A stretch of DNA of 64,000 nucleotides from Beroe forskalii. Its lineage: Eukaryota > Ctenophora > Nuda > Beroida > Beroidae. Of the stretch, positions 23,259 to 35,219 are shown one piece after another. Under the pieces are notes generated by a model, which ran no database searches, had not been told where the DNA came from, and saw only the letters and a program-made list of their open reading frames with translations. The number at the start of each line of letters is the position of its first letter. Positions within the stretch are counted from its first letter, which is position 1. The stretch lies in NCBI GenBank assembly GCA_011033025.1, contig WFMF01000106.1, positions 1-64,000 of the forward strand, written 5' to 3'. Both the position numbers and the translations under genes were made by a program.

Positions 23259-23905
23259 CTAAATAAGAGTGGTAGGGTTAATGTCAAGTCTAGTTACAAT
23301 GCTAAATAAACAAGCTAAAACAGAGTGGTAGGGGTTAATGTCAAGTCTAGTTAGAGTGCTAAATAAACAACCTAAAACAGAGTGGTAGGGGTTAATGTCA
23401 AGTCTAGTTAGAGTGCTAAATAAACAACCTAAACAGAGTGGTAGGGGTTAATGTCAAGTCTAGTTAGAGTGCTAAATAAACAACCTAAACAGAGTGGTAG
23501 GGGTTAATGTCAAGTCTAGTTAGAGTGCTAAATAAACAACCTAAACAGAGTGGTAGGGGTTAATGTCAAGTCTAGTTAGAGTGCTAAATAAACAACCTAA
23601 ACAGAGTGGTAGGGGTTAATGTCTAGTCTAGTTACAATGCTAAATAAACAAACTAAACATATTGGTAGGGTTAATGTCTAGTCTAGTTACAATGCTAAAT
23701 AAACAAGCTAAAACAGAGTGTTAGGGTTAATGTCTAGTCTAGTTACAATGCTAAATAAACAAGCTAAAACAGAGTGGTAGGGTTAATGTCAAGTCTAGTT
23801 ACAATGCTAAATAAACAAGCTAAAACAGAGTGGTAGGGTTAGTGGTTAGGCTAGTTAGAGTGCTAAACGTAAAACGAACAAGCTAAAACAGAGTGGTAGG
23901 GTTAA
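23259..23905 (-). repeat. 56-bp intronic minisatellite whose unit contains the 3' splice site
   Basis: About eleven units. On the transcript strand each reads CATTAACCCCTACCACTC, TGTTTAG|GTTGTTTATTTAGCACTC. The real acceptor next to it is CATTAACCCTACCACTC, TTATTTAG|GTTGCTC. Each unit therefore carries a copy of the acceptor and the first exon bases. Copy B of the duplication holds only about 3.5 units (31064-31260). Confidence 0.9.
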
Positions 23906-25019
23906 TGTCAAGTCTTGCCACTGCGTGATGTGGCAAGAAAAATCAGCATTTTCATCAGAATACTGCGCGCAAATAAGCGAAACAACAGCTCAAGGTTTAC
24001 ACTGCTACAGTACTACACTGGACAAAACAGAGTTATAACTTCAACTGCAACTGCCAATGACGACAAACAGCAGGATACAGAAGGGTGCAATAAAAAACAA
24101 ATCACAGCGTTTAAAATACGGAAAATAATGCGATAAAAGAAGGTAGTAGCGCCCTGACTAAAACGTGGAGGACAAGACATTGAGATGAGGAGGCAGAAAA
24201 TAAGGGACACTGACAGAAAGTGTGACAGAGAAAGGGAAATTAGAGTGTGACAGAAAGTGTTGCTCCCCAGTGAGTCATGGCAGAGAGAAAGAGAATGTAA
24301 GTATGACAGAAAGTGTTGCTCCCCGAGGGTTGGACGTTAATTTGCTGCATGCTGACCTTAAAGTGGAGGGTCGCCCCAATAATATGTTACATGTCCTAAT
24401 CACATACTTACTACTCACTAATTACACATGCTTCATTGGCAGGCAACACGACACGGTTTTTAGAAGCGGATCCCCAAAGACTGACTGAATGTTTTCAGAA
24501 AGTATCCCACGCTGGGAAGCCATATGGAACAAGTGTTATCACACTGTGAATAGGGTAGAGTACCATGCTTAAAACAGAGCGAAGTCTGTCACGGGTGAAA
24601 CGACAGTAAAGACAGAGTTGGAACACAACAGAAACCTGAAACAGAGAAGAGACAGAGTTCAGAGTGGAGTTCAGGAAACATGAAGTGTGTAGTAGACACG
24701 AGATATGGCAGTGAAAAGCACGTTACTAAATCCTGAATTAATTCCACTCTCGGCTTTGTGTCTCAGTGCCTCGTGACTAATAAACCTTCAAATAGTGAAC
24801 TACTCAAATAACTGCAATGAGGTCTATGTTTGGTGATCTAATGTTAAATCTCACTTAACGGGATCCATATTACAGCGCTTAAAGCTCGTGAGGGGTTTCA
24901 GCTACTCACGATCCAAATCCAGAGTGAGCAATACTAACCCTGTATCATACACAGGGGTAATGCAGTACTCACCCCAAATCTATAGTGATTAATACAGCAG
25001 AATTAAATAATAGGTATTA
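23906..25019. other. CELF intron, no gene seen
   Basis: Unique-looking intronic DNA shared with copy B (31256-32281). It contains a short repeated motif (ACAGAAAGTGTTGCTCCCC twice, 24250 and 24306) that occurs once in copy B. No coding potential. Confidence 0.6.
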
Positions 25020-25164
25020 CACCACCAAAACCGTTGGACGGTTGGTCTAGTAACCCCCCGCTGGTTTGGATGTGATCAGCCCATTTTGTCTCTTTTCAGG
25101 TTCTGTTGTCACATCCAAACCCGCGGGGGATTACTAGACCAACCGTCCAACGGTTTTGGTGGTG
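25020..25164. mobile_element. 145-bp MITE with near-perfect ~35-bp inverted ends
   Basis: Begins CACCACCAAAACCGTTGG and ends with its exact complement CCAACGGTTTTGGTGGTG. The inner arm (ACGGTTGGTCTAGTAA) is also complementary, and the centre is about 60 bp. It sits at the left edge of the insertion that separates copy A from copy B. TA dinucleotides lie at both sides of the larger insertion. Confidence 0.8.
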
Positions 25165-27548
25165 ATATCTTGACAGATGTATGTAGTTTGAACCCATGTT
25201 ACTTGCCCAAAGGCAGTTTGGACCCACGTAACTTGCCCTCACGTAGTCCGAACCCACGTTACTAGCCCACACGCAAGTCTAACCCACGCAACTTACCCAG
25301 ACGAAGTCCCAAACTACGTTATTCTAACTTGGAATTACTAGAATTGATATATTTCATAATTTCTACAAATCATCCATGTGAACTCACGTGCTGAAATATA
25401 GCAAACAGATCTAATTTCACGTGCATCAGTCGTATTTGAACTCATTTCAACGTCACCAAGTCGAAATTCCTGTGTAAATATCAATTTCTTCAAATCCCCT
25501 AATTTCTACAAAACGGCCGTGTGTACTCACGTGCTGAAATATAGCAACCAGATCTAATTTCACGTGCAGTAGTCGTATTTAAACTCAATTCAACGTAATC
25601 AAGTCGAAAATCCCGTGTAAATATCAATTTCTTCAAAATCCCTAATTTCTACAAAACGTCCGTGTGAACTCACGTGCTTCACTATTCCATCGTATATTTC
25701 CATCCCTAGTTACTGCGAGACATGGAGAAACCATTATTAGTTCACTATCGTATCACAGAATAGGACTACAGTACAATTTTTCGCCATAAACGCAATTTTA
25801 ACCATTTTACATCTCAATTTTTAGAGGCTTCACATGACGACATTTTTCGACCGATCACCTTGAAACTATTTTTTCCCTCTCCAATTGCGTTTTTGTTTTA
25901 CAAAAAGGCAAATGAGAGGGTTAGCAGAGATCGTGTTTTGGGGGATTTTGGGAGAATTTGTGTATACTACCTTTATCAGTACTGTTAATTCTGAAAAGTG
26001 CCCGGGTGGGGGGGAAATCTCTAAATATGGGGGAGAAATCTCTAAAAATGGGGGAGAAATCTCTAAATGTGGGGGAGAAATTCCACAAATGGCGTAAGAA
26101 ATCAAGCAACTGCTCCTTTATAATATCAGTCAAGTCGGGGTATTTTGGAGTTTTTGGTGTAATGGCATCGAGTGAAACTGTAAACTTCTGTTAGCTGACA
26201 GGATTTTGGGTTCGATGCTCAGGTCATTCTAACCTTGAAATAGATTGTTTTTCAAAATCTCGTCAGATCGATTTCATCAAATCTTTTCACGCTAAAATAT
26301 TTACAGTATCAATTTTCACGGTTTTTATTGGAGTTTGAAACATTTGGTCTTTTTTCGGCTTGAGCATCAGCTAACTGACAATGAACTCCTGATTTAAGTG
26401 CGATGATGGATCATGGTGATTGGTCCAAGGAATTGCTGATACAAGAAGAAACTAAAACGTGTTTTCATTTGGCAACACGAGCTTTCGAGTAGAAGTTTTC
26501 CCCGTAATTATTATATCCAAATCTGCATTTTTTTCCATTTCAGTACCTGCCGATCATTTCGTGATTATTGACTTTTTGATTCATGCTAACGGAGGCGGAA
26601 TGCAACAATAACCATAAAGTGTGACGGCTTGATATCAACAGCAAAGAAAATGTAATGCGTAACAAAAATGGACCCCGTGGTTATGAAACTGGAAACGGCG
26701 CGCAACAAAACAAAAGTTTACGAATTGTGGTGATTGCGCGCGCGCGTAGAATTTGCCACCTGCAACCGTACCGATCCGCCCACGTGCATGCGCGCGTTGA
26801 ATCAAGCACATAGGAGAGGGAAATTAAGCGCCTGCATACGGGAACAACGAACGACGAGAAATGCACCGGCAGGCGCAATTCTTGTTATAGCTAAATCTGC
26901 AGGTCTAAAAGCAAAATATCGACGTAAAACATTATCCGATGAAAACTCTCTGAGTTAGAGATGTTCAAAGTAGTGCGAAATAGCGTTATATCGCAAAATA
27001 CGTTATTTTAGTGGTTTTACGCGATTTTGATGACGTCATCACAGCACCAAAATAGGCTCAAACCAATTTCCCATACAGCCTATTAAGCAATTCCGCCTTA
27101 GTAGAACATACTTTGACCGGTCTCATCTCAAGATACTTGGTACATCTCACTCGTTTCAGTTTTGACCTATAATTTGGAAATCGATTTTTCACCGTGCCTT
27201 AGAAAATCGCGTATATCTCGATGAAAAATCGAGATAGCCCGATGATCCGTATGATTTTCTGAAAGCTCTTTAAATTTCCAACCAACGATTTTTCAACATT
27301 TTTGAGCTATCTCCATTTCTTCTTGGTGAAAAATGCGCACAAAGATGACCTAAAAAGGCAACAAAATTTCGCTAAGTTGATGACGTCATAGTGACGTGAT
27401 AATGACGTCGCCAGAACTTCTCTTATAGCCTATAACATTTTCCTATCTTAGATCAACAAAACCTGACCTCGATCATGGCTCTACCATTTCCCGTTCTTGA
27501 CATCTCGGCTTTCCAAGTTTGCTCCCAATTATCATGATATTATATATT
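25165..27548. other. Composite insertion in copy A: several small repeat families
   Basis: Absent from copy B, so inserted after or polymorphic to the duplication. It holds about five 27-29 bp units with AGTCCGAACCCACGTTAC (25190-25325); a ~155-bp direct duplication with CTCACGTGCTGAAATATAGC (25370-25530 and 25510-25690); four GGGGGAGAAATCTCTAAA units (26008-26090); and a CpG-rich stretch near 26690-26850. No gene recognised. Confidence 0.6.
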
Positions 27549-28960
27549 ATTATTATTTTCCCAAAACCAAAAAGGATTTGGTTGTGATGTTCCGCGGCGG
27601 TTTTAAGGCGTTCTTTACTGTAAAACCCATGATATGAGAAAGAACGCGACGGTTAAAACTGCTGCAACGTCACTTATAAAATATACAGCATTCACGTAAC
27701 TTAAATGCATCAAATAAGTGCCGTTGCGGCAGTTTTAACCGTCGCGTTCTTTCTCATATCATGGGTTTTACAGTAAAGAACGCCTTAAAACCGCCGCGAA
27801 CATCACAACCAAATCCTTTTGGTTTTGGGAAAAAATATCACCCTTTTTCTGTGCCGAGATATTGAAATTTGGCGTCAAATCGCGCGTAAAAATTCGCGTT
27901 ACCTAGCATTACTGATGACGTCACAATTACGTCATAAAATTAGATGAACTATCTGAGACCCATTCATTAACACAATTGGGACTATGACCGACAACATATC
28001 CAAAGATGAAGTTCTGGGGTGGTCCCGTTCTCTCTCCACTAGCTTCACAAGTTTTGCAATTTTTTTGGTATTTTTCGTGTCAAAGTGTTTCAAACAATCG
28101 CATATATATCTCAATGATGCCGGGGAGCCCAGAACTTTTCGACCACATTTTTTGAAAAGTAAATTAAATTTCCTTTCTACGCTAGGAGGAGCATTTTTTC
28201 CTATCTCGAAAGCTTCATACCGAAAAATTGCGTTAAAAAACGCCTATTTTTGGGAAAATCGACATTTGAAATTCTTAGTTTTGTGACGTCATTATGACGT
28301 CATTATCATGACGTAAAATAGTTTTTAAGGTCACTAACTGCAAGTTCTATCTTTCTACTTTCCAACGCTGGGTCGATGAGCTCTGTATCTTTTATGGTTC
28401 CCGAGATATGGCCGTTTAAATAGGGTATACTTCTTGCACTAAAGCGTCATCTCTCTATATGGTTATACCTCTATATATCTATATCTATATATATGTGTAT
28501 ATATATGGTCGTAACCCTATTTAACAAGAACACCCTCGATTTTGGCAATATTCAAGTTGTAATAACTCGGCCATTTTTAATCCAATCGATCTGAAATTTT
28601 GACAGTTGCACCTTTGACCTCTAAATATGCGATGTTCAAATTTTGGTGCAATTTCGGCAACGGGAACTTACTCAAATTTTAACGTGAAATATGGCCAATC
28701 CATGAAAACATATAGTTGGGGGCTGGCAAGCAAAGTTAACAAAACTCACTTCCGATGTCCGGAAGCTCTTTTACTGTAAGGATCGCCGTTCAATGCTCGC
28801 CCTCGGACCCTTCGGGTCCTCGGGCTCGCGGCTCGGGCCTTCGGCCCTCGCACTGTTAGGACCGCCGTCCAATGCTCGCCCTCGGGCCCTTCGGGCCCTC
28901 GGGCTCGCAAACCGCCGCGGGGGGCTTGCCAGCCCCCTGATTATTATTATATCACCCTGT
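27549..28960. mobile_element. Long non-coding repeat with palindromic end (copy 1)
   Basis: Opens with a ~290-bp palindrome whose arms contain CCAAAAGGATTTGGTTGTG and AACGCGACGGTTAAAACTGC. It continues with TGACGTCATAATGACGTCA-rich sequence and ends in GC-rich repeats (GCCCTCGGGCCCTTCGGGCC) and the hairpin GGGGGCTTGCCAGCCCCC. Much of it reappears inverted at 53688-53782 and 55206-56495, so it is a dispersed family. I see no coding frame. Superfamily unknown; the terminal hairpin recalls a Helitron end, but its spacing is not typical. Confidence 0.6.
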
Positions 28961-29324
28961 GACACTCAAATCTCTAATATATACCCTGGCCAGTCTTTTT
29001 TATTACCGCGGGGGGTTACCGCCCTGGCCAGGGCGGGAATAGCAAGTCGCAACTCATCCCTATAGTGATTTCACACCAACATTCAGTGCAATATCAATGT
29101 ACACCCTACTAGCCCTACAACAGGTTAATCAAGATAACAGGGTCATACTCAGATAAGAGGTTCAAACATAGATAACACGCGAAATAGTGGAATAAAGCGT
29201 CAATATGATTGAATAAAGCATGGGAAAAAAGCATGGAAATGAAGCTCATGGAAATGAATTATAGGAATGAAGCCTGCAAATGAATGATAGAAATGAATGA
29301 AACTCAAGGAAACAAAGCTCAAGG

Positions 29325-29600
29325 AAATAAAGCATGGAAATGAAGCGTGGAAATGAAGCATGGAAATGAAGCATGGAAATGAAGCATGGAAATAAGCTCA
29401 TGGAAATGAATGATAGAAATGAAGCATGGAAATGAATGATAGAAATGAAGCATGGAAATGAAGCATGGAAATGAAGCATGGAAATGAAGCATGGAAATGA
29501 AGCATGGAAATGAAGCATGGAAATGAAGCATGGAAATGAAGCATGGAAATGAAGCATGGAAATGAAGCATGGAAATGAAGCATGGAAATGAAGCATGGAA
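29325..29600. repeat. 13-bp minisatellite GAAGCATGGAAAT
   Basis: About 20 units in copy A against about 9 partly decayed units in copy B (32795-32925). Open frames across it are artefacts of the repeat. Confidence 0.9.
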
Positions 29601-30648
29601 ATTCAGGAGGGAACAAGCTGAAGCTCTGCAGGTGAAATGAAGCAACGCACTCCGGGGGGTAACTCGACAAAAGACTCAAAGAAAGTTCCATAATGAAATT
29701 AAACGTGTCCTTATATGGCATGATTGCCTGTCACGTGACCTGCTCACGTGGTCACGTGATCAGTAAAAATCCTAATGGACTTTATTCGCGTGGTTTAGAC
29801 GCCTGCGTGGTGGCTGAGTGTATTGCTTGAGCGGTGCATTCCCGTGAAATGGTGTTCCAAGCAACCTGCGAGAGTGTGAGCCTCGTGACTGAGATGCTGG
29901 AGTCAGAGGTATAATGCTGAGTAAGAGGTTACATATAATGCTGGGTCAGAGGTTACATTTCAAGATGTAGATCTAATGGATCTAGTGAATTAAGTGGCAT
30001 TATGAGAAATGAATGAAAGCTGCTCAGGGTTCAGTTGATAGGGTCAAGACACGACAGTCAACGTTAGAGGACGGTCAATGAATTGAAATTCACTGAGCGG
30101 CGGACTGCGTTTGCAGGAAACTTATGAAACCACGAATAGCGTGACACAGAGAGAACACAAACAAAGCTGCTGTGTCTCAGAGAGTAGTCTCAGAAGAGTA
30201 AGATTTTGAGAAGCACGCATTAAATAGCTATTTCAGAGTCCTCCTAGTAATTGAGGGCTGAGTAGATGAGGAGTGTAATCACTGAGGGGGGCGTGTAATG
30301 TACTATCAGTGTAGCTTAGTAATAGTAGCTTGCTCATCACCACGTGGTCTAATGTCACGTGGCCAACACGTGGTCTATGGACTGTGTCACGTGACAATTA
30401 GTGCAATTAGAGAATGGTGTCCAACTAACCGTGAAATTAGATAAAACAAACCATCTATTAAAAGTCATGATCAGAGACAAGTTGTCATTTAATCGCTCTT
30501 AACACTTTCGGAGTGTTTAACAGAATTCTCAGCACTGATCGGCACTAAACAGAAGTAAATTACATCAGAAATACAAACAGAAAAATACAGACAAAAATAT
30601 GAGGGGTCTGCCTTCCAGTGAATACTCAACTATTTTGAAAAAGGCTAA
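29601..30648. other. CELF intron with CACGTG motifs, no gene seen
   Basis: Shared with copy B (32926-34118). Seven CACGTG hexamers fall in two groups, near 29731-29757 and 30340-30395, several in the extended form GTCACGTGAC. No coding segment is visible. Confidence 0.6.
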
Positions 30649-30983
30649 TTTTACTCTCAATCTGACTTAGGACTTCCAATGTCCGGGTGGTAGCAATACC
30701 GCGTTTTACAACGGAGGAGAAAGCTGTGTTTTAGAATGGCTTCTAACGAGATTTAAAATACTGCCCCATATTATTTATTACATTTTCTTTTTGGCAAAAT
30801 CCTTATCATCTTACATTAATACATTTCTTATAGCATGATAACCACTGATATCAGTTTCACAGATTAAAGACAAGTACAATTAGGATTAGAATTATAATTA
30901 CAGTCTTATTCCATAAAAATACTGTAATGACAGACCGTTAGGTGATCAAAATGATAACCTAAAAAGTTAATAGCGGAACTCAC

Positions 30984-31063
30984 CTCCATTATTCGGCTAT
31001 TGTGCATAGCATTAATGGCGTTCAGAGCGGCTGATCTTTGGGTAAACTTGAGGAATGAGCAAC
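30984..31063 (-). CDS. CELF-like protein, RRM2 second-part exon (copy B)
   Basis: Identical in encoded peptide to 23179-23258 (CSFLKFTQRSAALNAINAM, HNSRIME), with donor GAG|GTGAGTT and acceptor CTGTTTGAG. It lies nearer the upstream exon at 49166-49293. Inclusion of both copies (160 nt) would break the frame, so only one could be used per mRNA if the duplication is real. An uncollapsed allele in the assembly is an equally good explanation. Confidence 0.7.
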
Positions 31064-31260
31064 CTCAAACAGAGTGGTAGGGGTTAGTGTCAAGTCTAGT
31101 TACAATGCTAAATAAACAAGCTAAAACAGAGTGGTAGGGTTAATGTCTAGTCTAGTTACAGTGCTAAATAAACAAGCTAAAACAGAGTGGTAGGGTTAAT
31201 GTCTAGTCTAGTTACAATGCTAAATAAACAAGCTAAAACAGAGTGGTAGGGTTAATGTCT
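31064..31260 (-). repeat. 56-bp acceptor-bearing minisatellite, short allele
   Basis: Three to four units of the array described at 23259-23905, again starting at the acceptor of the RRM2 exon. Confidence 0.85.
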
Positions 31261-32281
31261 TGCCACAGCACGATGTGACAAGGAAAATCAGCATTTTCAT
31301 CAGGATACTGCGCGCAGATTAGCGAAACAACAACTCAAGGTTTACACTACTACAGTACTATACACTACAGTACTACACTGGACAAAACAGAGTTATAACT
31401 TCAACTGCTACTGCCAATGACGACAAACATCGGGATACAGAAGGGTGCAATAAAAAGCAAATCACAGCGTTTAAAATACGGAAAATAATGCGATAAAAGA
31501 AGGTAGTAGCGCCCTGACTAAAACGTGGAGGACAAGACATTAAGATGAGGAGGCAGAAAGAGAAGAGGACGCTATGTTACTTTGACAGAAAGTGTTGCTC
31601 CCCGAGGGTTGGACGTTAATTTGCTGCATGCTGACCTTAAAGTGAGGGTCGCCCCAATAATATGTTACATGTCCTAATCACATACTTACTACTCACTAAT
31701 TACACATTCTTCATTGGCAGGCAACATGACACGGTTTTTAGAAGCGGATCCCCTAAGACTGACTGAATGTTTTCAGAAAGTATCTCATTCTGGGAAGCCA
31801 TATGGAACAAGTGTTATCACACTGTGAATAGGGTAGAGTACCAAGCTTAAAACAGAGCGAACTCTGTCACGGGTGAAGCGACAGTAAAGACAGAGTCCGG
31901 ACACAACAGAAACAGAGAAGGGACAGAGTTCAGAGTGGAGTTCAGGGAGACATGAAGTGTGTAGTAGACACGAGATATGGCAGTGAAAAGCACGTTACTA
32001 AATCCTGAATTAATTCCACTCTCGGCTTTGTGTCTCAGTGCCTCGTGACTAATAAACCCTCAAATAGTGAACTACTCAAATAACTGAAATGAGGTCTATG
32101 TTTGGTGATTTAATGTTAAATCTCACTTCCCGGGATCCAGATTACAGCGCTTAAAGCTCGTGAGGGGTTTCAGCTACTCACGATCCAACTCCGGAGTGAT
32201 CAATACTAACCCTGTATCATACAGGGGGAATGCAGTACTCACCCCAAATCTATAGTGATTAATACAGCAGAATTAAATAAT

Positions 32282-32600
32282 GTACGATTAACAAACGATT
32301 GGGAGTGTGATATCGAAAATTATCACACGAGGCGTCAGCCGAGTTTGACAATTTTCGATATCACACGATCCATGAGTTTGTTAATTGTATTATTACCCGA
32401 CATAACAGTACTCCCTCCCACTTGGGTCTGACGACCCTCGTCTGAATTCAACGTTTTTATAGATTTTGAGTGCTCCTTCATAAAATCAACAATTTATTCA
32501 ACGATATTCTGCTCTATTATTCCGCCAGTGTACAGTAGTTCTATGAAGGAGTGATATATCGATAATTATCACACTGGAGTTTGAGCCACGGGAGGGTAAT
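32282..32600. mobile_element. 0.3-kb insertion in copy B with hairpins
   Basis: Interrupts the sequence AAATAATAGGTATTA that is continuous at the start of the copy A insertion. It holds two hairpins: GTGTGATATCGAAAATT...AATTTTCGATATCACAC, and a pair based on TGCTCCTTCATA/CTATGAAGGAG and GATAATTATCAC. It is bounded by AAT repeats that may be target duplications. Non-autonomous and non-coding. Confidence 0.65.
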
Positions 32601-33234
32601 AATAGGTATTATAGCAAGTAGCAACTCATCCCTATAGTGATTTCACACCAACATTCAGTGCCTTATCAATGTACACTCTACTAGCCCTACAACAGGTTAA
32701 TCAAGATAACAGGGTCATACTCAGATAAGAGGTTCAAACTTAGATAACACGCGAAATAGTGGAATAAAGCGTCAATATGATTGAATAAAGCATGGGAATA
32801 AAGCATGGAAATGAAGCTCTTGGAAATGAAGCACGGTAATGAAGCATGGAAATGAAGCAAGGAAATGAAGCATGGAATTGAAGCATGGAAATGAAGCATG
32901 GAGATGAAGCATGGAAATTCAGGAGGGAACAAGCTGAAGCTCTGCAGGTGAAATGAAGCAACGCACTCCGGGGGGTAACTCGACAAAAGACTCAAAGAAA
33001 GTTCCATAATGAAATTAAACGTGTCCTTATATGGCATGATTGCCTGTCACGTGACCTACTCACGTGGTCACGTGATCAGTAAAAATCCTAATGGACTTTA
33101 TTCGCGTGGTTTAGACGCCTGCGTGGTGGCTGAGTGTATTGCTTGAGCGGTGCATTCCCGTGAAATGGTGTTCCAAGCAACCTGCGAGAGTGTGAGCCTC
33201 GTGACTGAGATGCTGGTGTCAGAGGTATAATGCT

Positions 33235-33420
33235 GAGTAAGAGGTAACATATAATGCTGGGTCAGAGGTAACATATAATGCTGAGTCAGAGGTTACATAT
33301 AATGCTGGGTCAGAGGTTACATATAATGCTGGGTCAGAGGTTACATATAATGCTGGGTCAGAGGTAACATATAATGCTGAGTAAGAGGCTACATATAATG
33401 CTGGGTCAGAGGTTACATAT
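33235..33420. repeat. 25-bp minisatellite (ACATATAATGCTGGGTCAGA)
   Basis: About eight units with GGTTACATATAATGCTGGG and TCAGA. Copy A has only two to three (29918-29960). Confidence 0.85.
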
Positions 33421-34119
33421 CAAGATCTAATGGATCTAGTGAATTAAGTGGCATTATGAGAAATGTTAATGAATGAAAGCTGCTCAGGGTTCAGTTGATA
33501 GGGTCGAGACACGACAGTCAACGTTAGAGGACGGTCAATGAATTAAAATTCACTGAGCGGCGAACTGCGTTTGCAGGAAACTTCAGGAAACCACGAACAG
33601 CGTGACACAGAGAGAACACAAACAAAGCTGCTGTGTCTCAGAGAGTAGTCTCAGAAGAGTAAGATTTTGAGAAGCACGCATTAAATAGCTATTTCAGAGT
33701 CCTCCTAGTAATTGAGGGCTGAGTAGATGAGGAGTGTAATCACTGAGGGCGTGTAATGTACTATCAGTGTAGCTTAGTAATAGTAGCTTGCTCATCACCA
33801 CGTGGTCTAATGTCACGTGGCCAACACGTGCTCTATAGACTGAGTCACGTGACAATTAGTGCAATTAGAGAATGGTGTCCAACTAACCGTGAAATTAGAT
33901 ACAACAAACCATATTCTATTAAAAGGTGCGTCATGATCAGAGACAAGTTGTCATTTAATCGATCTTCAAACTTTCGGAGTGTTTAACAGAATTCTAAGCA
34001 CTGATCTGCACTGAACAGAAGTAAATTACATCAGAAATACAAACAGAAAAATACAGACAAAAATATGAGAGGTCTGCCTTCCAGTGAATACTCAACTATT
34101 TTGAAAAAAGGCTAATTTT

Positions 34120-34630
34120 TAAAGGGCATGTTTAAAGGAAAACCAGTTTAAATGCTTTCTCTTTCTGAAGTGCTGACACCAATTCGGATAAATCTTTGTA
34201 AGGATTCACACTTGACTAATCCCAGCTTCTTTTGCTAGGGTGTGATCTCACAGCCTTTACACTTAGCAAACCAATGGGGCTGTGAACTATAAAATCACGT
34301 GATAAATCGCGTTATTAATCTCAAATAATTTCAGTAACTGATAACCTTTAACAAGAAAGGTCAGGATTCTTTGCAATACACATTTATTGCACAATCATTG
34401 GTCTATCAATGTATTCAATGTCACACTGAATGTTTCCCTAAAACTTAAACACACGGGGCTGAATGATAGATTTTTTGACTGGAATCGTGACTATATATTT
34501 CATTAAAGGGTGGGAAACTATAAGGTGTCTAGTATCAAGAAGACTAGTTATCAGGTATCATGTATCAGGTAAATTAAAAGGTATCAGGCCTCAGGAGACT
34601 CAAAAAGGAGAGTAAGGTTATAAGGTATAA
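34120..34630. other. CELF intron, no gene seen
   Basis: Unique AT-rich DNA with a few GTATCAGG repeats near 34550-34600. Nothing coding is visible. Confidence 0.5.
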
Positions 34631-35037
34631 CGGTATCAGTTTCGAACCGAAAGTGCTGCGCGCAAATTTTGATCATTTTACTCAAAAAAACATTTATGGA
34701 TGTCCAATTCATACCAAAATTTGCATGGAAACAGGTTATGGCATAAGACAGCGTGTTTGAAAATCTTACGAATTTTCATCCAAAAATGACAAAGGCATTG
34801 CAAAATGAAGTCACTTTCGGACCGAAACTAGCAGTTTTGGTCCGAAACTGACTAAATTCTGTATACCTTCGTTATTTTTGGATGAAAATGCTTCAAATTT
34901 TCAAAGACGCTGTTTTATGCCATAAACTGTATCCATGCAAATTTTGGTATGAATTGGACATCCTCAAATAGTTTTATGAGTGAAATTGCCAAAACTTGTG
35001 CGCGGCGTTTTCGGTCCGAAACTGATCTATGTTGTGC
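34631..35037. mobile_element. Foldback MITE, family TTTCGGACC (copy 2)
   Basis: Same architecture as 11875-12332: TATCAGTTTCGAACCGAAAG at the left and CGGTCCGAAACTGATCTATG at the right. Inner complementary pairs include TGTCCAATTCATACCAAAAT facing TTTTGGTATGAATTGGACAT, around a central TTTCGGACCGAAACTAG. About 400 bp, self-complementary almost throughout, non-coding. Confidence 0.8.
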
Positions 35038-35219
35038 AGAGTCACTGTATCAGAAGACATTTAATGTGTCAGGTCTCAATAAGGTCTCAGAAGGCAGTAA
35101 GGTGTCACGCCTCAATAAGGAGACAATAATGTCTCAGAAGAGTAGGGGGTCATCGTGGGGAGATAAGGGAAACGCAGTGGGAAGCAAGCACCGAGAAATG
35201 AAAGTAAAACGAATAATGA

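Larger units (their letters stand above)
22847..30648. repeat. Tandem segmental duplication, copy A
   Basis: Begins at ACTCTCAATCTGACTTAGG and ends at AAAAAGGCTAATTTT, immediately followed by copy B starting with the same ACTCTCAATCTGAC. Colinear with copy B through the RRM2 exon, its minisatellite, the TTTGCTGCATGCTGACC region, the GAAGCATGGAAAT array and the CACGTG-rich end. Copy A has a 4-kb insertion (25020-29038) and longer 56-bp and 13-bp arrays. Confidence 0.9.
30649..34118. repeat. Tandem segmental duplication, copy B
   Basis: Direct repeat of copy A with the same two edges (ACTCTCAATCTGACTTAGG and AAAAAGGCTAATTTT). It lacks the 4-kb insertion but has its own 0.3-kb insertion (32282-32600). 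It has fewer 56-bp and 13-bp units but more units of the 25-bp array at 33235-33420. The two copies differ by scattered substitutions and indels, so this is not a trivial copy of one read. Confidence 0.9.

Noticed and set aside
28900..28960. Helitron 3' end (hairpin GGGGGCTTGCCAGCCCCC then CTGA)
   Set aside because: The hairpin directly abuts the CTRR-like word instead of lying about 10 bp before it, and no matching 5' end or Rep/helicase was seen; left as unclassified.
29246..29721. Minus-strand frames rich in FHASFPCFISML
   Set aside because: 13-bp GAAGCATGGAAAT array read through in several frames.
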